Assembly: GCF_024609245.1 (NCBI RefSeq)
Contig: NZ_JANJYH010000003.1
Location: 62,001-126,000, forward strand
Direction: 5' to 3'
Source of the DNA: Haloarchaeobius sp. FL176
GTDB lineage: Archaea; Halobacteriota; Halobacteria; Halobacteriales; Natrialbaceae
Length of the DNA: 64,000 nucleotides
Shown: positions 42,304 to 50,498 of the stretch, piece by piece
Layout of the letters: each line of letters begins with the position of its first letter
How positions within the stretch are numbered: position 1 is the stretch's first letter
The notes under the pieces: generated by a model
The model's database searches: none
Seen by the model: the letters and a program-made list of their open reading frames with translations, nothing else
What the model was told of the DNA's origin: nothing
Position numbers and translations under genes: made by a program

Positions 42304-42990
42304 ATGGGAACCCCACTGGAACCGCGGTCGGCACAGGCGGCGGAAGTGGTCGAACGCCTCGAGAACGAGTATCCCGACTCGGCCATCTCCCTGCGCTTCT
42401 CGAACCGGCTGGAGCTGCTCGTCGCGGTCGTCCTCTCCGCGCAGTGTACCGACGAGCGCGTCAACGAGGTCACGGAGGAACTGTTCGAGAAGTACCAGAC
42501 AGCGGAAGACTACGCCGCGGCGAGCGAGGAGCAGCTCGCCGAGGACATCTACGGCATCACCTTCCACAACAACAAGGGCGGCTACCTGAATGGCATCGGC
42601 GAGATTCTCGTCGAGGAGCACGACGGCGAGGTGCCGGACACGATGTCGGCGCTGACCGACCTCCCCGGCGTGGGTCGCAAGACCGCGAACGTCGTGCTCC
42701 AGCACGGCCACGACATCGTCGAGGGTATCGTCGTTGACACCCACGTCCAGCGGCTCTCCCGCCGGCTCGGACTGACCGAGGCGGAGCGTCCGGAGAGCAT
42801 CGAGCCGGAGCTGCAGGAGGTCGTTCCCCGGGACAAGTGGCAGGAGTTCACCCACCTCCTCATCGACCACGGACGGGCGGTCTGTGGGGCGCGCTCGGCC
42901 GACTGTGACGCCTGCGAGCTGGCGGACATCTGTCCCTCAGCGAAGGGCGATTCTGACGTTGACCTCGCCTCGGGCGAGCCCTGGGACTGA
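42304..42990 (+). CDS. nth: Endonuclease III
   Basis: A 228-residue DNA glycosylase/AP lyase for oxidised pyrimidines. The helix-hairpin-helix LPGVGRKTANVVL contains catalytic Lys K126, and VVDTHVQRLSRRL contains catalytic Asp D145. The iron-sulfur cluster cysteines C194, C201, C204 and C210 keep the C-x6-C-x2-C-x5-C spacing. ATG 42304 gives the expected length; the frame is open back to 42160 through the repeat-rich region. Confidence 0.94.
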   Translation: MGTPLEPRSAQAAEVVERLENEYPDSAISLRFSNRLELLVAVVLSAQCTDERVNEVTEELFEKYQTAEDYAAASEEQLAEDIYGITFHNNKGGYLNGIGEILVEEHDGEVPDTMSALTDLPGVGRKTANVVLQHGHDIVEGIVVDTHVQRLSRRLGLTEAERPESIEPELQEVVPRDKWQEFTHLLIDHGRAVCGARSADCDACELADICPSAKGDSDVDLASGEPWD

Positions 42991-42993
42991 GAC

Positions 42994-43482
42994 TCAGAGG
43001 ATCTGGTACAGCACGACGTAGCGCATGATGCCGACGACGTAGGCCAGTATCCAGAAGCCGACGTAGCCGAAGACGCCGACGCGGAGGCGAAATCGCCACG
43101 CAGGCATGTTCTCGTGTATCTCGTCCAGCGCGATGTCCTGGTCCGGGTCCTCGTAGAGGTTCAGCCGTCGCTTGGCCTGCAGGATGTGGTAGATGCCGGT
43201 GAGCGCGAACAGGAGGAGGGCATACGCCTGGAGCCCGAGGAACGAGTGGAGCGCTGCCAGCCCGCCGAACTGCTGCTCGTTGATGAGCCGCGGACCCATC
43301 CAGAGGGCGACAGGGAGGGTGTTCAGGCTCAGCCCGACCACGATGAACTTCAGGTGGTAGACGAGCGTGTCCCACGTGACGACTTCCGTGTCGATCATGA
43401 TCCACGCGCCGTAGAGGTAGAAAGGGAAGCTCGCTGAGACCATGGTCAGCGCGAGCGTGGCGACGGTGAGGTCCTCGACCAT
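42994..43482 (-). CDS. Four-helix membrane protein near the bc operon
   Basis: A 162-residue protein with about four membrane helices, with histidines near helix ends (LVYHLKFIVVGLSL, LAALHSFLGLQAYALLL, ALTGIYHIL), a pattern like DUF420-type heme or quinone membrane proteins. The basic cytoplasmic segment AKRRLNLYEDPDQD follows. It is divergent from 43579 and close to the cytochrome bc operon, so a respiratory role is possible. ATG 43482 is preferred; ATG 43443 would remove part of the first helix. Confidence 0.65.
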   Translation of the reverse strand: MVEDLTVATLALTMVSASFPFYLYGAWIMIDTEVVTWDTLVYHLKFIVVGLSLNTLPVALWMGPRLINEQQFGGLAALHSFLGLQAYALLLFALTGIYHILQAKRRLNLYEDPDQDIALDEIHENMPAWRFRLRVGVFGYVGFWILAYVVGIMRYVVLYQIL

Positions 43483-43578
43483 GCGCGGACTTCCGTCTCG
43501 CGCCGCGTTAAAAGGTCGGAATCCGGTCCGGGTCGGACGTCGGAAAGCGTTTACAGGTTCGGGACCAACGTGCGAGTA

Positions 43579-44436
43579 ATGACCGACGCTGGACCGTCCC
43601 GGTCCGAGAGCGAGGACGAACGGGCCGGTCAGGGCGAGACCGACGACGCCGTAGAGACTGCCGAGACGGAGTACGTCTCCGACGAGGAGCTCCGCCGTCA
43701 GGTCGAGGAGAAGTACGACTTCGAGGACTTCGGCCCGGCCGAGATGGCGGAGATGAGCTACGAGGAGTGGGACGCCGCGTTCGACCCCGAGACGTGGATT
43801 GTCGGCGAGGAGCTGCTCGACCGCGTCGAGCAAGACCTCAACGCGCAGATCGCCAGCCGTGACGTGTTCGCCGTCATCGAGCGCGTCGCGTACGAGGGTG
43901 AGGAGGTCCTGCTCGCGTACTCCGACGAGGGATACGCGATGGTGTTCCCCGACGGCTCCATCGACGGCTTCGGGACCGTCCTCCGGGACGTCAAGCCGAC
44001 CGTCGCGCTCTGCTCGATGGACGAGTACGAGCCCACGGAGCCGCCGGCCGAGGCGGTGCTGCCACACCCTGACGAGATTCCGGAGGGGAGCGGCCAGCTC
44101 GGCAACAACATGCTACAGATCGTCGCGGGCTCGCTGCTGGTCGCGGCGCTCGGGCTCGTCGCCGGTGCGTTCTTCGCAACGAGCGGGTCCGGCGACGCCC
44201 TCGCTCGTGGGATCATGATCGTGATGGCGATGGTGTTCGCTCTCGCAGGCCTCGCGCTGTTCCTGACCGTGGCCAACGCCAGACTCTCCGACCGGTTCCG
44301 CGCGGAGGAGTACCGCAATCGGCTTCGTGCCATCGGTCTCGAGGACGGCGAGCGGCCGTCGTTCCTTCCGGTCGAACCGGACGGCGACCCCCGTGATTCC
44401 GTGGGTGTCGACGGCACGGCCGACTCCGAATCGTAG
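43579..44436 (+). CDS. Two-helix membrane protein leading the bc operon
   Basis: A 285-residue acidic protein. Residues 1-170 are soluble and charge-rich (YVSDEELRRQVEEKYDFEDFGPAEM); two helices follow (MLQIVAGSLLVAALGLVAGAFF and GIMIVMAMVFALAGLALFLTV), then a short soluble tail. It precedes the halocyanin by 57 bases on the same strand, though the halocyanin has its own TATA element. The role is unknown; its place next to bc genes suggests assembly or regulation. Confidence 0.65.
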   Translation: MTDAGPSRSESEDERAGQGETDDAVETAETEYVSDEELRRQVEEKYDFEDFGPAEMAEMSYEEWDAAFDPETWIVGEELLDRVEQDLNAQIASRDVFAVIERVAYEGEEVLLAYSDEGYAMVFPDGSIDGFGTVLRDVKPTVALCSMDEYEPTEPPAEAVLPHPDEIPEGSGQLGNNMLQIVAGSLLVAALGLVAGAFFATSGSGDALARGIMIVMAMVFALAGLALFLTVANARLSDRFRAEEYRNRLRAIGLEDGERPSFLPVEPDGDPRDSVGVDGTADSES

Positions 44437-44460
44437 GCGCTGTGACCCTTGCATCGGTGG

Positions 44461-44470
44461 GTTTAAGCAA
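44461..44470 (+). promoter_or_regulatory. TATA element of the bc/halocyanin operon
   Basis: GTTTAAGCAA lies 24-33 bases before the ATG at 44494, so the transcript is probably leaderless. An ATG at 44490 gives a two-codon frame only. Confidence 0.55.
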
Positions 44471-44493
44471 ACCCAATCCTGAGCATCGTATGT

Positions 44494-45153
44494 ATGAATA
44501 GGCGGGACTTTCTGATGGCTGCCAGCGGCGTTGCCGGCGGCGCTGGAGCCGCGAGTGCGGCCGCCGCCGCCCAGGAGGAGACAGGGTCGTCCGGGTCGTT
44601 CGGCATCCAGGAGGGTAACAACTCCTCGGACAACGGGACGACGAACGGCACGACCGCTGCTCCTGGCGACGGCGGTGGCGGCGGTAGCGCGACCGTCGCT
44701 GTCGGCCCGAACGGCGACTACGTGTACACACCTGGAACGGAGGACCCCCTCTACATTTCGCCCGGCACGACGGTGACGTTCGAGTGGGAGTCCGACAACC
44801 ACAACATCAACCCCCAGAGCGTGCCCGAGGGCGCCGAGTGGGAGGGCCACATGCCGACCGAGAACACCGGATTCAGCTACGAGCACACGTTCGAGACGCT
44901 CGGCACGTACGAGTACCAGTGTGACCCCCACGCTGGCCTCGGCATGAAGGCCACCATCATCGTCAACGAGTCCGGCCAGCCACCGGGTGGCGAAGGTGGC
45001 GGAGAGGTCGACCCCGAAGACATGGGCGTCCCGATTCAGGCTCACTGGGTCGGTATCTCGACCATCCTCGCCATCATGAGCTCGCTGATGTTCACGTTCT
45101 ACGTGCTCAAGTACGGCGAGTCCGCTCACAGCAGCAGCCCAGGGAGGGACTGA
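44494..45153 (+). CDS. Halocyanin, membrane-anchored blue copper protein
   Basis: A 219-residue protein with a Tat signal (MNRRDFLMAASG), a Ser/Thr/Asn-rich linker (30-62), a plastocyanin-like domain (64-160) and a C-terminal membrane helix (about 185-207). The type 1 copper ligands are H103 (DNHNI), C143, H146 and M151 (YQCDPHAGLGM). It is the likely mobile or tethered one-electron carrier of the bc complex, substituting for cytochrome c. It leads the operon and shares a nearly identical copper domain with the gene at 55924. Confidence 0.9.
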   Translation: MNRRDFLMAASGVAGGAGAASAAAAAQEETGSSGSFGIQEGNNSSDNGTTNGTTAAPGDGGGGGSATVAVGPNGDYVYTPGTEDPLYISPGTTVTFEWESDNHNINPQSVPEGAEWEGHMPTENTGFSYEHTFETLGTYEYQCDPHAGLGMKATIIVNESGQPPGGEGGGEVDPEDMGVPIQAHWVGISTILAIMSSLMFTFYVLKYGESAHSSSPGRD

Positions 45154-45156
45154 CAG

Positions 45157-45546
45157 ATGTCCACGAAAGGAAGCAACTACGGTGACATCCACCGATACGA
45201 ACCGGCCAAAGAGAGCACCGCCGCAGCAGTCGCCATCGTCCTGTTGACCGTCATCGAGGTCGTCTTCGTCGGTCTGTTCACCTACGGCCTCGTCAACGGC
45301 TGGGGACTGAGCGGTGAGGGGAACATGTACCTCGGGTTCCTGCTCGCCATCATCTTCATCGACCTCGCGTTCATCCTCCTGCTCTACCGCAAGGAGTTCC
45401 TGCCCGACGTGATGATCGTCAAGAAGCGCCGTCGGAAGTGGGAGGACCTCTACATCCGCGAGGAAGACGTCGACGGGGCGGAGCTCGGCGACGCCAACGC
45501 ACTCGACACACTCAAACGCGCGGTCTATCCCTACTACAAGAGATAA
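45157..45546 (+). CDS. Two-helix membrane protein of the bc operon
   Basis: A 129-residue protein with two membrane helices (AVAIVLLTVIEVVFVGLFTYGLV and MYLGFLLAIIFIDLAFILLLY), then a basic stretch KKRRRKWEDLYIREED and an acidic C-terminus. It lies three bases after the halocyanin stop and two before the Rieske start, so it is certainly co-transcribed. It is a candidate accessory subunit of the haloarchaeal bc complex. No bacterial or mitochondrial equivalent is recognised. Confidence 0.75.
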   Translation: MSTKGSNYGDIHRYEPAKESTAAAVAIVLLTVIEVVFVGLFTYGLVNGWGLSGEGNMYLGFLLAIIFIDLAFILLLYRKEFLPDVMIVKKRRRKWEDLYIREEDVDGAELGDANALDTLKRAVYPYYKR

Positions 45547-45548
45547 CT

Positions 45549-46430
45549 ATGCCACTAGACGAAGACAAATACCCGGTCGAATCGGACCGCCGTCGCTTCG
45601 TGAAGGGCGTCGTCGGTGGCGCATCGCTCGCCGGCATCGCCACAGCGGGCGCTGCGGCCATCAACAGCACGACATCCTCGAGCGGCGGTGGCGGTGGGTC
45701 GGTGACGTTCCGCGCCATCGAGAACACCGACGGTCCAGCCCCGCGCGGAATGCCGCAGATTCCCATCGAACTCGAGGAGATACCGGGCGAGGACGACTTC
45801 TACATCAAGGGTCGCTGGCCCGAGGTGTCCGAGGTCGAAGAGCAGGGGAAGACCCTCAAGGTCGCGAGAGAAGACATCGCGGGCGAGACGTACTCCTCGG
45901 AGTGGTTCCAGTACTGTGGAGTACAGACCTACCCCGGCGTCTACCCCGACGCCACCGAGGAGAACTCGGACCTGACCAACTACTTCCGCTACAACGCCAA
46001 CTCGAAGTTCACGTGGCAGAACGAGGAAGTCAGCGGCGGGCAGAAGATGAAGCTGAGCCACTTCTCGGACTACGAGACGTGGGGCAACGGCATCGGGACC
46101 GCCGGCATCGGCAAGCCCGCCAGTGGTAGTTGGCGCTCCGAGGATCTCGAACCCTCCGAGACGATGGCCGTCGAGGTCATCCGTTCGAGCCGCATCGAGG
46201 AAGCGGCGCAGGACAACGAATGGCTGTCCAAGACGACCGACAAGGGCGTCATGGCCCACCTGAACAAGTGTACGCACTTCTGCTGCGTGCCGGCGTTCAA
46301 GGGCCAGGCTGGTGCCGCGAACTTCGGCGCGTCCGACCGCGTCTACTGCCAGTGCCACCAGTCCGTGTACGACCCGTTCAACATCATCAGCACGAACTAC
46401 GTGGCGCTGCCACGGCCGGCGAGGGACTGA
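45549..46430 (+). CDS. Rieske iron-sulfur protein
   Basis: A 293-residue Rieske subunit. It has a Tat signal-anchor (DRRRFVKGVVGGASLAG, about residues 13-36) and a [2Fe-2S] site formed by C241/H243 in CTHFCC and C267, C269, H270 in YCQCHQSVYDP; C246 and one cluster-region Cys may form the usual disulfide. An extra Cys at 245 replaces the glycine of the classic CTHLGC box. The 130-residue insert before the cluster domain (about 90-225) is longer than in bacterial homologues. It takes electrons from quinol and passes them, probably, to halocyanin. Confidence 0.92.
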   Translation: MPLDEDKYPVESDRRRFVKGVVGGASLAGIATAGAAAINSTTSSSGGGGGSVTFRAIENTDGPAPRGMPQIPIELEEIPGEDDFYIKGRWPEVSEVEEQGKTLKVAREDIAGETYSSEWFQYCGVQTYPGVYPDATEENSDLTNYFRYNANSKFTWQNEEVSGGQKMKLSHFSDYETWGNGIGTAGIGKPASGSWRSEDLEPSETMAVEVIRSSRIEEAAQDNEWLSKTTDKGVMAHLNKCTHFCCVPAFKGQAGAANFGASDRVYCQCHQSVYDPFNIISTNYVALPRPARD

Positions 46431-46434
46431 CACC

Positions 46435-47229
46435 ATGAGCCTGCAAAAGAAAGACGAATACGACCATCAGGGGTGGATGAAGACGAAGGACCTCACCCCC
46501 GTCGAGAAGACGTACCTGATGACGCTCATCTGGCTCGACAAGCGGCTCCGGATCGTCGACTACCTGGAGCTGCTGGAGGACCTCTACTACAAGGTCAACC
46601 TCCAGATGCCCAAGAGCCACACCGAGCAGTACAACCTCGACAACAAGTTCTGGTACTGGTACCCGCTGTATGCGCTCGGGTCGTTCTCCACGATAGCGTA
46701 CGTGGTGGCGGCCATATCGGGCGCACTGCTCGGGTTCTACTACTCCCCGTCGACCGCAGGCGACCCGTCGGCGGCGTACAACCAGATCGTGTTCATCATG
46801 CAGGACCTGAACTTCGGGTTCATGCTCCGGTCGCTCCATCGCTGGTCCGCACAGGTGATGGTCGCGGCCGTGTTCCTGCACATGCTCCGTGTGTACTTCA
46901 CCGGCGCGTACAAGGAGCCCCGCGAGCTCAACTGGATCCTCGGCATCATCCTCATCTCGCTGACGATGGTGTTCGGGTACACGGGTTACCTGCTCCCGTG
47001 GGACCAGCTCGCGTTCTGGGCCGGCCAGATCGGCGTCGAGATGTCGCTCTCGATCCCGCTCGCCGGTGAGTGGGTCGCACAGCTCATCTTCGGCGGCTTC
47101 ACCCTGACGCAGTCGACGCTGCAACGGATGTACATCCTGCACGTGTTCGTCCTGCCGTTCGTGGTGACGACGCTGATCGCACTGCACATCGGCATCGTCT
47201 GGATGCAGGGTATCGCGGAACCGCACTAA
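46435..47229 (+). CDS. Cytochrome b, N-terminal heme-binding half
   Basis: A 264-residue protein equivalent to cytochrome b6: four membrane helices with the bis-histidine pairs for two b hemes in SLHRWSAQ, FLHMLRVYFTG, LHVFVLPF and LHIGIVW. The quinone-oxidising region GYTGYLLPWDQ is conserved. It lies four bases after the Rieske gene. As in plant and firmicute bc complexes, the C-terminal half is a separate gene (47232). Confidence 0.92.
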   Translation: MSLQKKDEYDHQGWMKTKDLTPVEKTYLMTLIWLDKRLRIVDYLELLEDLYYKVNLQMPKSHTEQYNLDNKFWYWYPLYALGSFSTIAYVVAAISGALLGFYYSPSTAGDPSAAYNQIVFIMQDLNFGFMLRSLHRWSAQVMVAAVFLHMLRVYFTGAYKEPRELNWILGIILISLTMVFGYTGYLLPWDQLAFWAGQIGVEMSLSIPLAGEWVAQLIFGGFTLTQSTLQRMYILHVFVLPFVVTTLIALHIGIVWMQGIAEPH

Positions 47230-47231
47230 CC

Positions 47232-47996
47232 ATGGCAGAAGACAACGACTCCGAACCGATCGCAGACGGCAGCGGTACCGGTATCGTCGCGCCGGACGAC
47301 GAGACCCCCACGTGGAGCGAGCGCAAGGAGCGCACACAGGGGCTCTCCCGGCTGACTTACGAGTACTTCGAACGCGCACGCCGCGAGGACCAGGACCTCC
47401 GGATGGAGTCCGACTACGTCGAACGTGACGTGCTCGGCTTCCCGGCGTGGCCACACGAGATGATCCGGAACTTCGCGCTGACGAGCTTCTTCGTCGGGCT
47501 CATCCTGTTCCTCTCGGCCACGCTCCCGCCACACATCGGCCCGCCGGCAGACCCGTCCACGACGCCGGAGATCATCCTGCCCGACTGGTACCTGTACTGG
47601 TCGTTCGGCCTGCTGAAGCTCGGCCCGCTCAACCCGGAGCTGTCCATCCTGGGCGGCGAGAAGCTGATGGCCGACCGGACGTACGGTGTCGTCGCGAACA
47701 TCGTGGTCGTCGGCTTCATCGCGATGGTGCCGTTCCTCAACAAGGGGAGCGCGCGCCGTCCCGTCGAGCAGCCGTTCTGGGCCGGTATCGGTGTCATGGG
47801 TGTCGCGTTCGCGTTCACCATCGCCGCGCTGTCGGTCAAGAACCTGCTCCCGATGGACTCCCACCTGCTGTTCGACCTGACGTTCCTCATCCCGCCCGTG
47901 CTGGGACTCATCTCCTACACGGTGTTCCGGGCGATGCAGGAGGGGTACATGTACAGCCTGAACCGCCGGTACTACCGTCTCCGGCCGCCGAAATAA
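47232..47996 (+). CDS. Cytochrome b, C-terminal half (subunit IV-like)
   Basis: A 254-residue protein with a charged N-terminal extension (1-75) and about four membrane helices. PEIILPDWYLYWSFGLLK carries the quinol-site PEWY motif as PDWY. It pairs with the N-terminal half to form the membrane core. The start is two bases after the preceding stop. The charged cytoplasmic extension is longer than in cytochrome b6f subunit IV. Confidence 0.9.
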   Translation: MAEDNDSEPIADGSGTGIVAPDDETPTWSERKERTQGLSRLTYEYFERARREDQDLRMESDYVERDVLGFPAWPHEMIRNFALTSFFVGLILFLSATLPPHIGPPADPSTTPEIILPDWYLYWSFGLLKLGPLNPELSILGGEKLMADRTYGVVANIVVVGFIAMVPFLNKGSARRPVEQPFWAGIGVMGVAFAFTIAALSVKNLLPMDSHLLFDLTFLIPPVLGLISYTVFRAMQEGYMYSLNRRYYRLRPPK

Positions 47997-48014
47997 CCAC
48001 CTCACTCTCCTCTC

Positions 48015-48356
48015 ATGGACGACGCAGACACTGCAGAGCCACACGAATCATCAGCGTCCGAGGAGTCGTCGGGCCTCCGCGGCCGCGAGGTCGAGGTCCC
48101 GATGCGGCTGTACAAGACGGTCACGGTGTTCGCGACGCTGCTCGCGATGACCGGGGTCATCCTCGGGTTCATCGTGCTCGACACCGCGACGAACAACGCG
48201 AGCGCGGCGCTCTCGGAGGTGAACCTGCTGCTCGCGCTGCTCGGGCTCGGGCTCATCGTCGCCGGCGCGGCCATCTACGCGTTCTCGACACGCTTCCAGA
48301 CCGCGGAAATGGGAAAGTCTAAAGACGACACCGACGAAGAATCCGATAATGGCTGA
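48015..48356 (+). CDS. Two-helix membrane protein of the bc operon
   Basis: A 113-residue protein with an acidic N-terminus, two membrane helices (TVTVFATLLAMTGVILGFIVL and LLLALLGLGLIVAGAAIYAFS) and an acidic tail. It follows cytochrome b by 18 bases and overlaps the next gene by eight bases. It is a candidate accessory or assembly subunit without recognisable relatives outside haloarchaea. Confidence 0.75.
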   Translation: MDDADTAEPHESSASEESSGLRGREVEVPMRLYKTVTVFATLLAMTGVILGFIVLDTATNNASAALSEVNLLLALLGLGLIVAGAAIYAFSTRFQTAEMGKSKDDTDEESDNG

Positions 48357-48606
48357 CGAATTCATGAAAGGCCTGGCCATCGCGACGGCCTCCGGTCTCA
48401 TCTGGATAGTGCTCGCCGGCTGGTACAACACCCCCGGCTTCGAGGAGACCCAGCTCCTCGGTGCGGACCCGGCTGACCCGAGCGCACTGGAGGCGATCGC
48501 TCTCATCGTCAAGGAGGGTCTCTTCTGGTTCATGATCCTGGGCGCGCTGACGTTCTGGGTCGTCCTGCCGGCCGCACGTGAAGCACGCGCTCGACTCGCG
48601 AACTGA
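48349..48606 (+). CDS. Two-helix membrane protein ending the bc operon
   Basis: An 85-residue protein with helices IATASGLIWIVLAGW and LFWFMILGALTFWVVLPAA separated by an acidic loop (FEETQLLGADPADPS). It overlaps the preceding gene by eight bases, indicating translational coupling. It closes the operon; the following 380 bases hold no clear gene. Function unknown. Confidence 0.72.
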   Translation: MADEFMKGLAIATASGLIWIVLAGWYNTPGFEETQLLGADPADPSALEAIALIVKEGLFWFMILGALTFWVVLPAAREARARLAN

Positions 48607-48986
48607 CCACGAACGACTGCCGCTGTCGGAGTCGTATCGCCACGAGAATCTCTTTCTGTTACCGTCGCTGTCGCGACCGCAGACGAGCCGAAGCCATACA
48701 GCACGCGTCACGAGCGTCGCGCAGGCAACGACTGGAGATGCCAGCCACGGAGGTGCCAGCGGGCCGGCGTACTCGAGCAGGCGAGGTCACAGCCGCGTCG
48801 CGGAGCTTGGACGGGACGAGCACCGCCAGGCTGGACCGGCGGTACATCGCTCGAACCACGCTGGCTGGGCACCAGTGTCGCGAGCGAGCGTCGTCATGCT
48901 CAAAGGAGACTGGACGCCCGTCAGGAAAGACTCGGCAGCCGAGCTAGCGGCTGGATGTGCTGTGGAAGACGAACGACGGGACGGCC
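48607..48986. other. 380-base stretch with no gene recognised
   Basis: I see no coding frame with haloarchaeal acidic composition and no tRNA-, rRNA-, RNase P- or SRP-like signature. Frames present are arginine-rich and shadow-like. It separates the bc operon from an opposing membrane-protein gene and may hold both 3' ends or a non-coding RNA that cannot be seen by eye. Confidence 0.4.
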
Positions 48987-49442
48987 TCAGATGATGGCGC
49001 CCCAGTAGTCCGAGACGAGGAAGAACAGGGACTGGAAGCCGGCGTAGGCCAGCGCGAAGGCGGAGATACCGAGCGCGCCCTTCGGCGCCCGGGGCTTGTC
49101 GTCCTTGCGGAGGTCCACGCTACGGACCTCGTGTTCGAAGACGTCGGCGATGACGAGGCCGACGACGAACATCGAGAGGACGATGCCGCCGTGAGGGGCG
49201 ACGGTCGTGTAGTAGAACGTCCCGAGCAGGAGCAACACGTTCGTCGCTTCGTGCAGCGGGTGGCGGCTCAGCGACTCCACGTCCTCCTCGGCTGCTTCCG
49301 CGACGTTGCGGCGGTACGCGAGGAAACGGGTCAGCATGTTGGCGACGACGAGTCCGAGCAGGACGAACTCGATCACCAACACGCCTGAGACGACTTCGCG
49401 CCCGAGCTGGTCGACCGGGCCGAGCATCACGTTAGGGTCCAT
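48987..49442 (-). CDS. Four-helix membrane protein opposite the bc operon
   Basis: A 151-residue protein with about four membrane helices (GVLVIEFVLLGLVVANMLTRFLAYR, ATNVLLLLGTFYYTTVAPHGG, IVLSMFVVGLVIADVFEH, LGISAFALAYAGFQSLFFLVS). Histidines HPLHEAT and HGG lie at helix borders, which could allow heme or quinone contacts. It is convergent to the bc operon and may belong functionally to it. Confidence 0.7.
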   Translation of the reverse strand: MDPNVMLGPVDQLGREVVSGVLVIEFVLLGLVVANMLTRFLAYRRNVAEAAEEDVESLSRHPLHEATNVLLLLGTFYYTTVAPHGGIVLSMFVVGLVIADVFEHEVRSVDLRKDDKPRAPKGALGISAFALAYAGFQSLFFLVSDYWGAII

Positions 49443-49487
49443 ACTCCAACCTCGGACGTTAGGACATTAGAGTTTTTCCAAAGCTGG

Positions 49488-50246
49488 CTACCACGGTGGC
49501 TCGCTCTGTGGCGGGCAGAGAATCTTCAGTTCGTGCCCGGGCGACAGGCGAACCGGTACCGCAGGGTCGACCGTGCCGGCGGGGCGGTCGTCGACAAGCA
49601 ACGAGACGCTCCCTTCGTCGCGCTCGACGGACAGGACCACGTCCTCCTGGGAGACGACCCAGTGGTCGGTGTCGATGGCAAACGGGGCGATCGGCACGAC
49701 GGTGGCGACCGCCGTGCCGCCGGCGACGACCGGTGCGCCGGCCGCGCGGGCGTAGCCGTGGGTGCCCGCCGGGGTAGCGACGACGACGCCGTCAGCGCGG
49801 AACTGGCTGACCTCGTCGCCGTCAGCGGCGACGCGATACTCCGAGATGCGTGCGGGTTCGGTCGTCACGAGCGTCACGTCGAAGACGGCGTCGTGCCGCT
49901 CGTCGCCGACGTGGACCGCGAACCCGCGCCGCGTGGTTCGTGGGACGTCGTCCTCGAGGACGGCCCTGATGGCTGTCGTCGCCGCGTCGGCTGCGACCGA
50001 CCGAACTCCGCCGCCGGCAGCGACGGGCAGCACCGGGACGTCGACCGCAGCGGTCGCGAGGTCCCCGAGCGCCCGCTCGCCCACCGCGACGACGAACGCG
50101 GCGTCACCGACGCTGGCGGCGTCGCCGGCCAGCGGGACCGCGTTTGCCTTCGAGACGGCGGTCCTGATGCGTTCGACCGTCTCCTCCTGGGTCCCGACGA
50201 CGCCGACGGTCGGCGGCTCGTCGCTGTCGCGGGCGGCACTCTCCAT
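49488..50246 (-). CDS. NAD kinase-like protein with altered active site
   Basis: A 252-residue protein of the ATP-NAD kinase fold. The C-terminal half keeps the NAD-binding pattern (SQFRADGVVVATPAGTHGYARAAGAPVV). The N-terminal catalytic GGDGT motif is not present: the aligned place reads VAVGERAL (about residues 53-60), so the catalytic aspartate is missing. It may bind NAD or regulate, not phosphorylate. A true NAD kinase is expected elsewhere. ATG 50246 is preferred over 50351, which would add an arginine-rich, non-acidic stretch. Confidence 0.7.
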   Translation of the reverse strand: MESAARDSDEPPTVGVVGTQEETVERIRTAVSKANAVPLAGDAASVGDAAFVVAVGERALGDLATAAVDVPVLPVAAGGGVRSVAADAATTAIRAVLEDDVPRTTRRGFAVHVGDERHDAVFDVTLVTTEPARISEYRVAADGDEVSQFRADGVVVATPAGTHGYARAAGAPVVAGGTAVATVVPIAPFAIDTDHWVVSQEDVVLSVERDEGSVSLLVDDRPAGTVDPAVPVRLSPGHELKILCPPQSEPPW

Positions 50247-50498
50247 GCGGAGTACTCGCGCCCGCGCCGACAAAAAGGCTACAACTCGCTCCTGACTGCA
50301 GTGGTGCTGGTAGCGTGTAGACGGAGAGTGTCGAAAACGCACAGAAAGCACCGGCTGCTGTGGGACTCAGGTGAGTCCACGAGGACCGGACGGTGGCCCC
50401 GACAGCACGACCCCTCACGCTCCGCCACTCGCACGGCGGTGGTGAACCGTTCACGTCTTTCCTAAACCCCGGGCGGCGAAGCGGGAACCGTGGCCGGC

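Noticed and set aside
40258-42870. 870-codon minus-strand frame across the CoA genes and endonuclease III
   Set aside because: It lies antisense to four genes with clear domains; its length reflects high GC codon usage, not coding.
48578-48994. A 138-codon frame after the bc operon
   Set aside because: Composition is rich in arginine, histidine and serine and not acidic; it starts inside the preceding gene and has no domain.
50247-50498. 250-base gap between the NAD kinase-like gene and the M28 peptidase, tested for a hidden gene or RNA
   Set aside because: No frame of acceptable composition and no clear stem-loop architecture was found.
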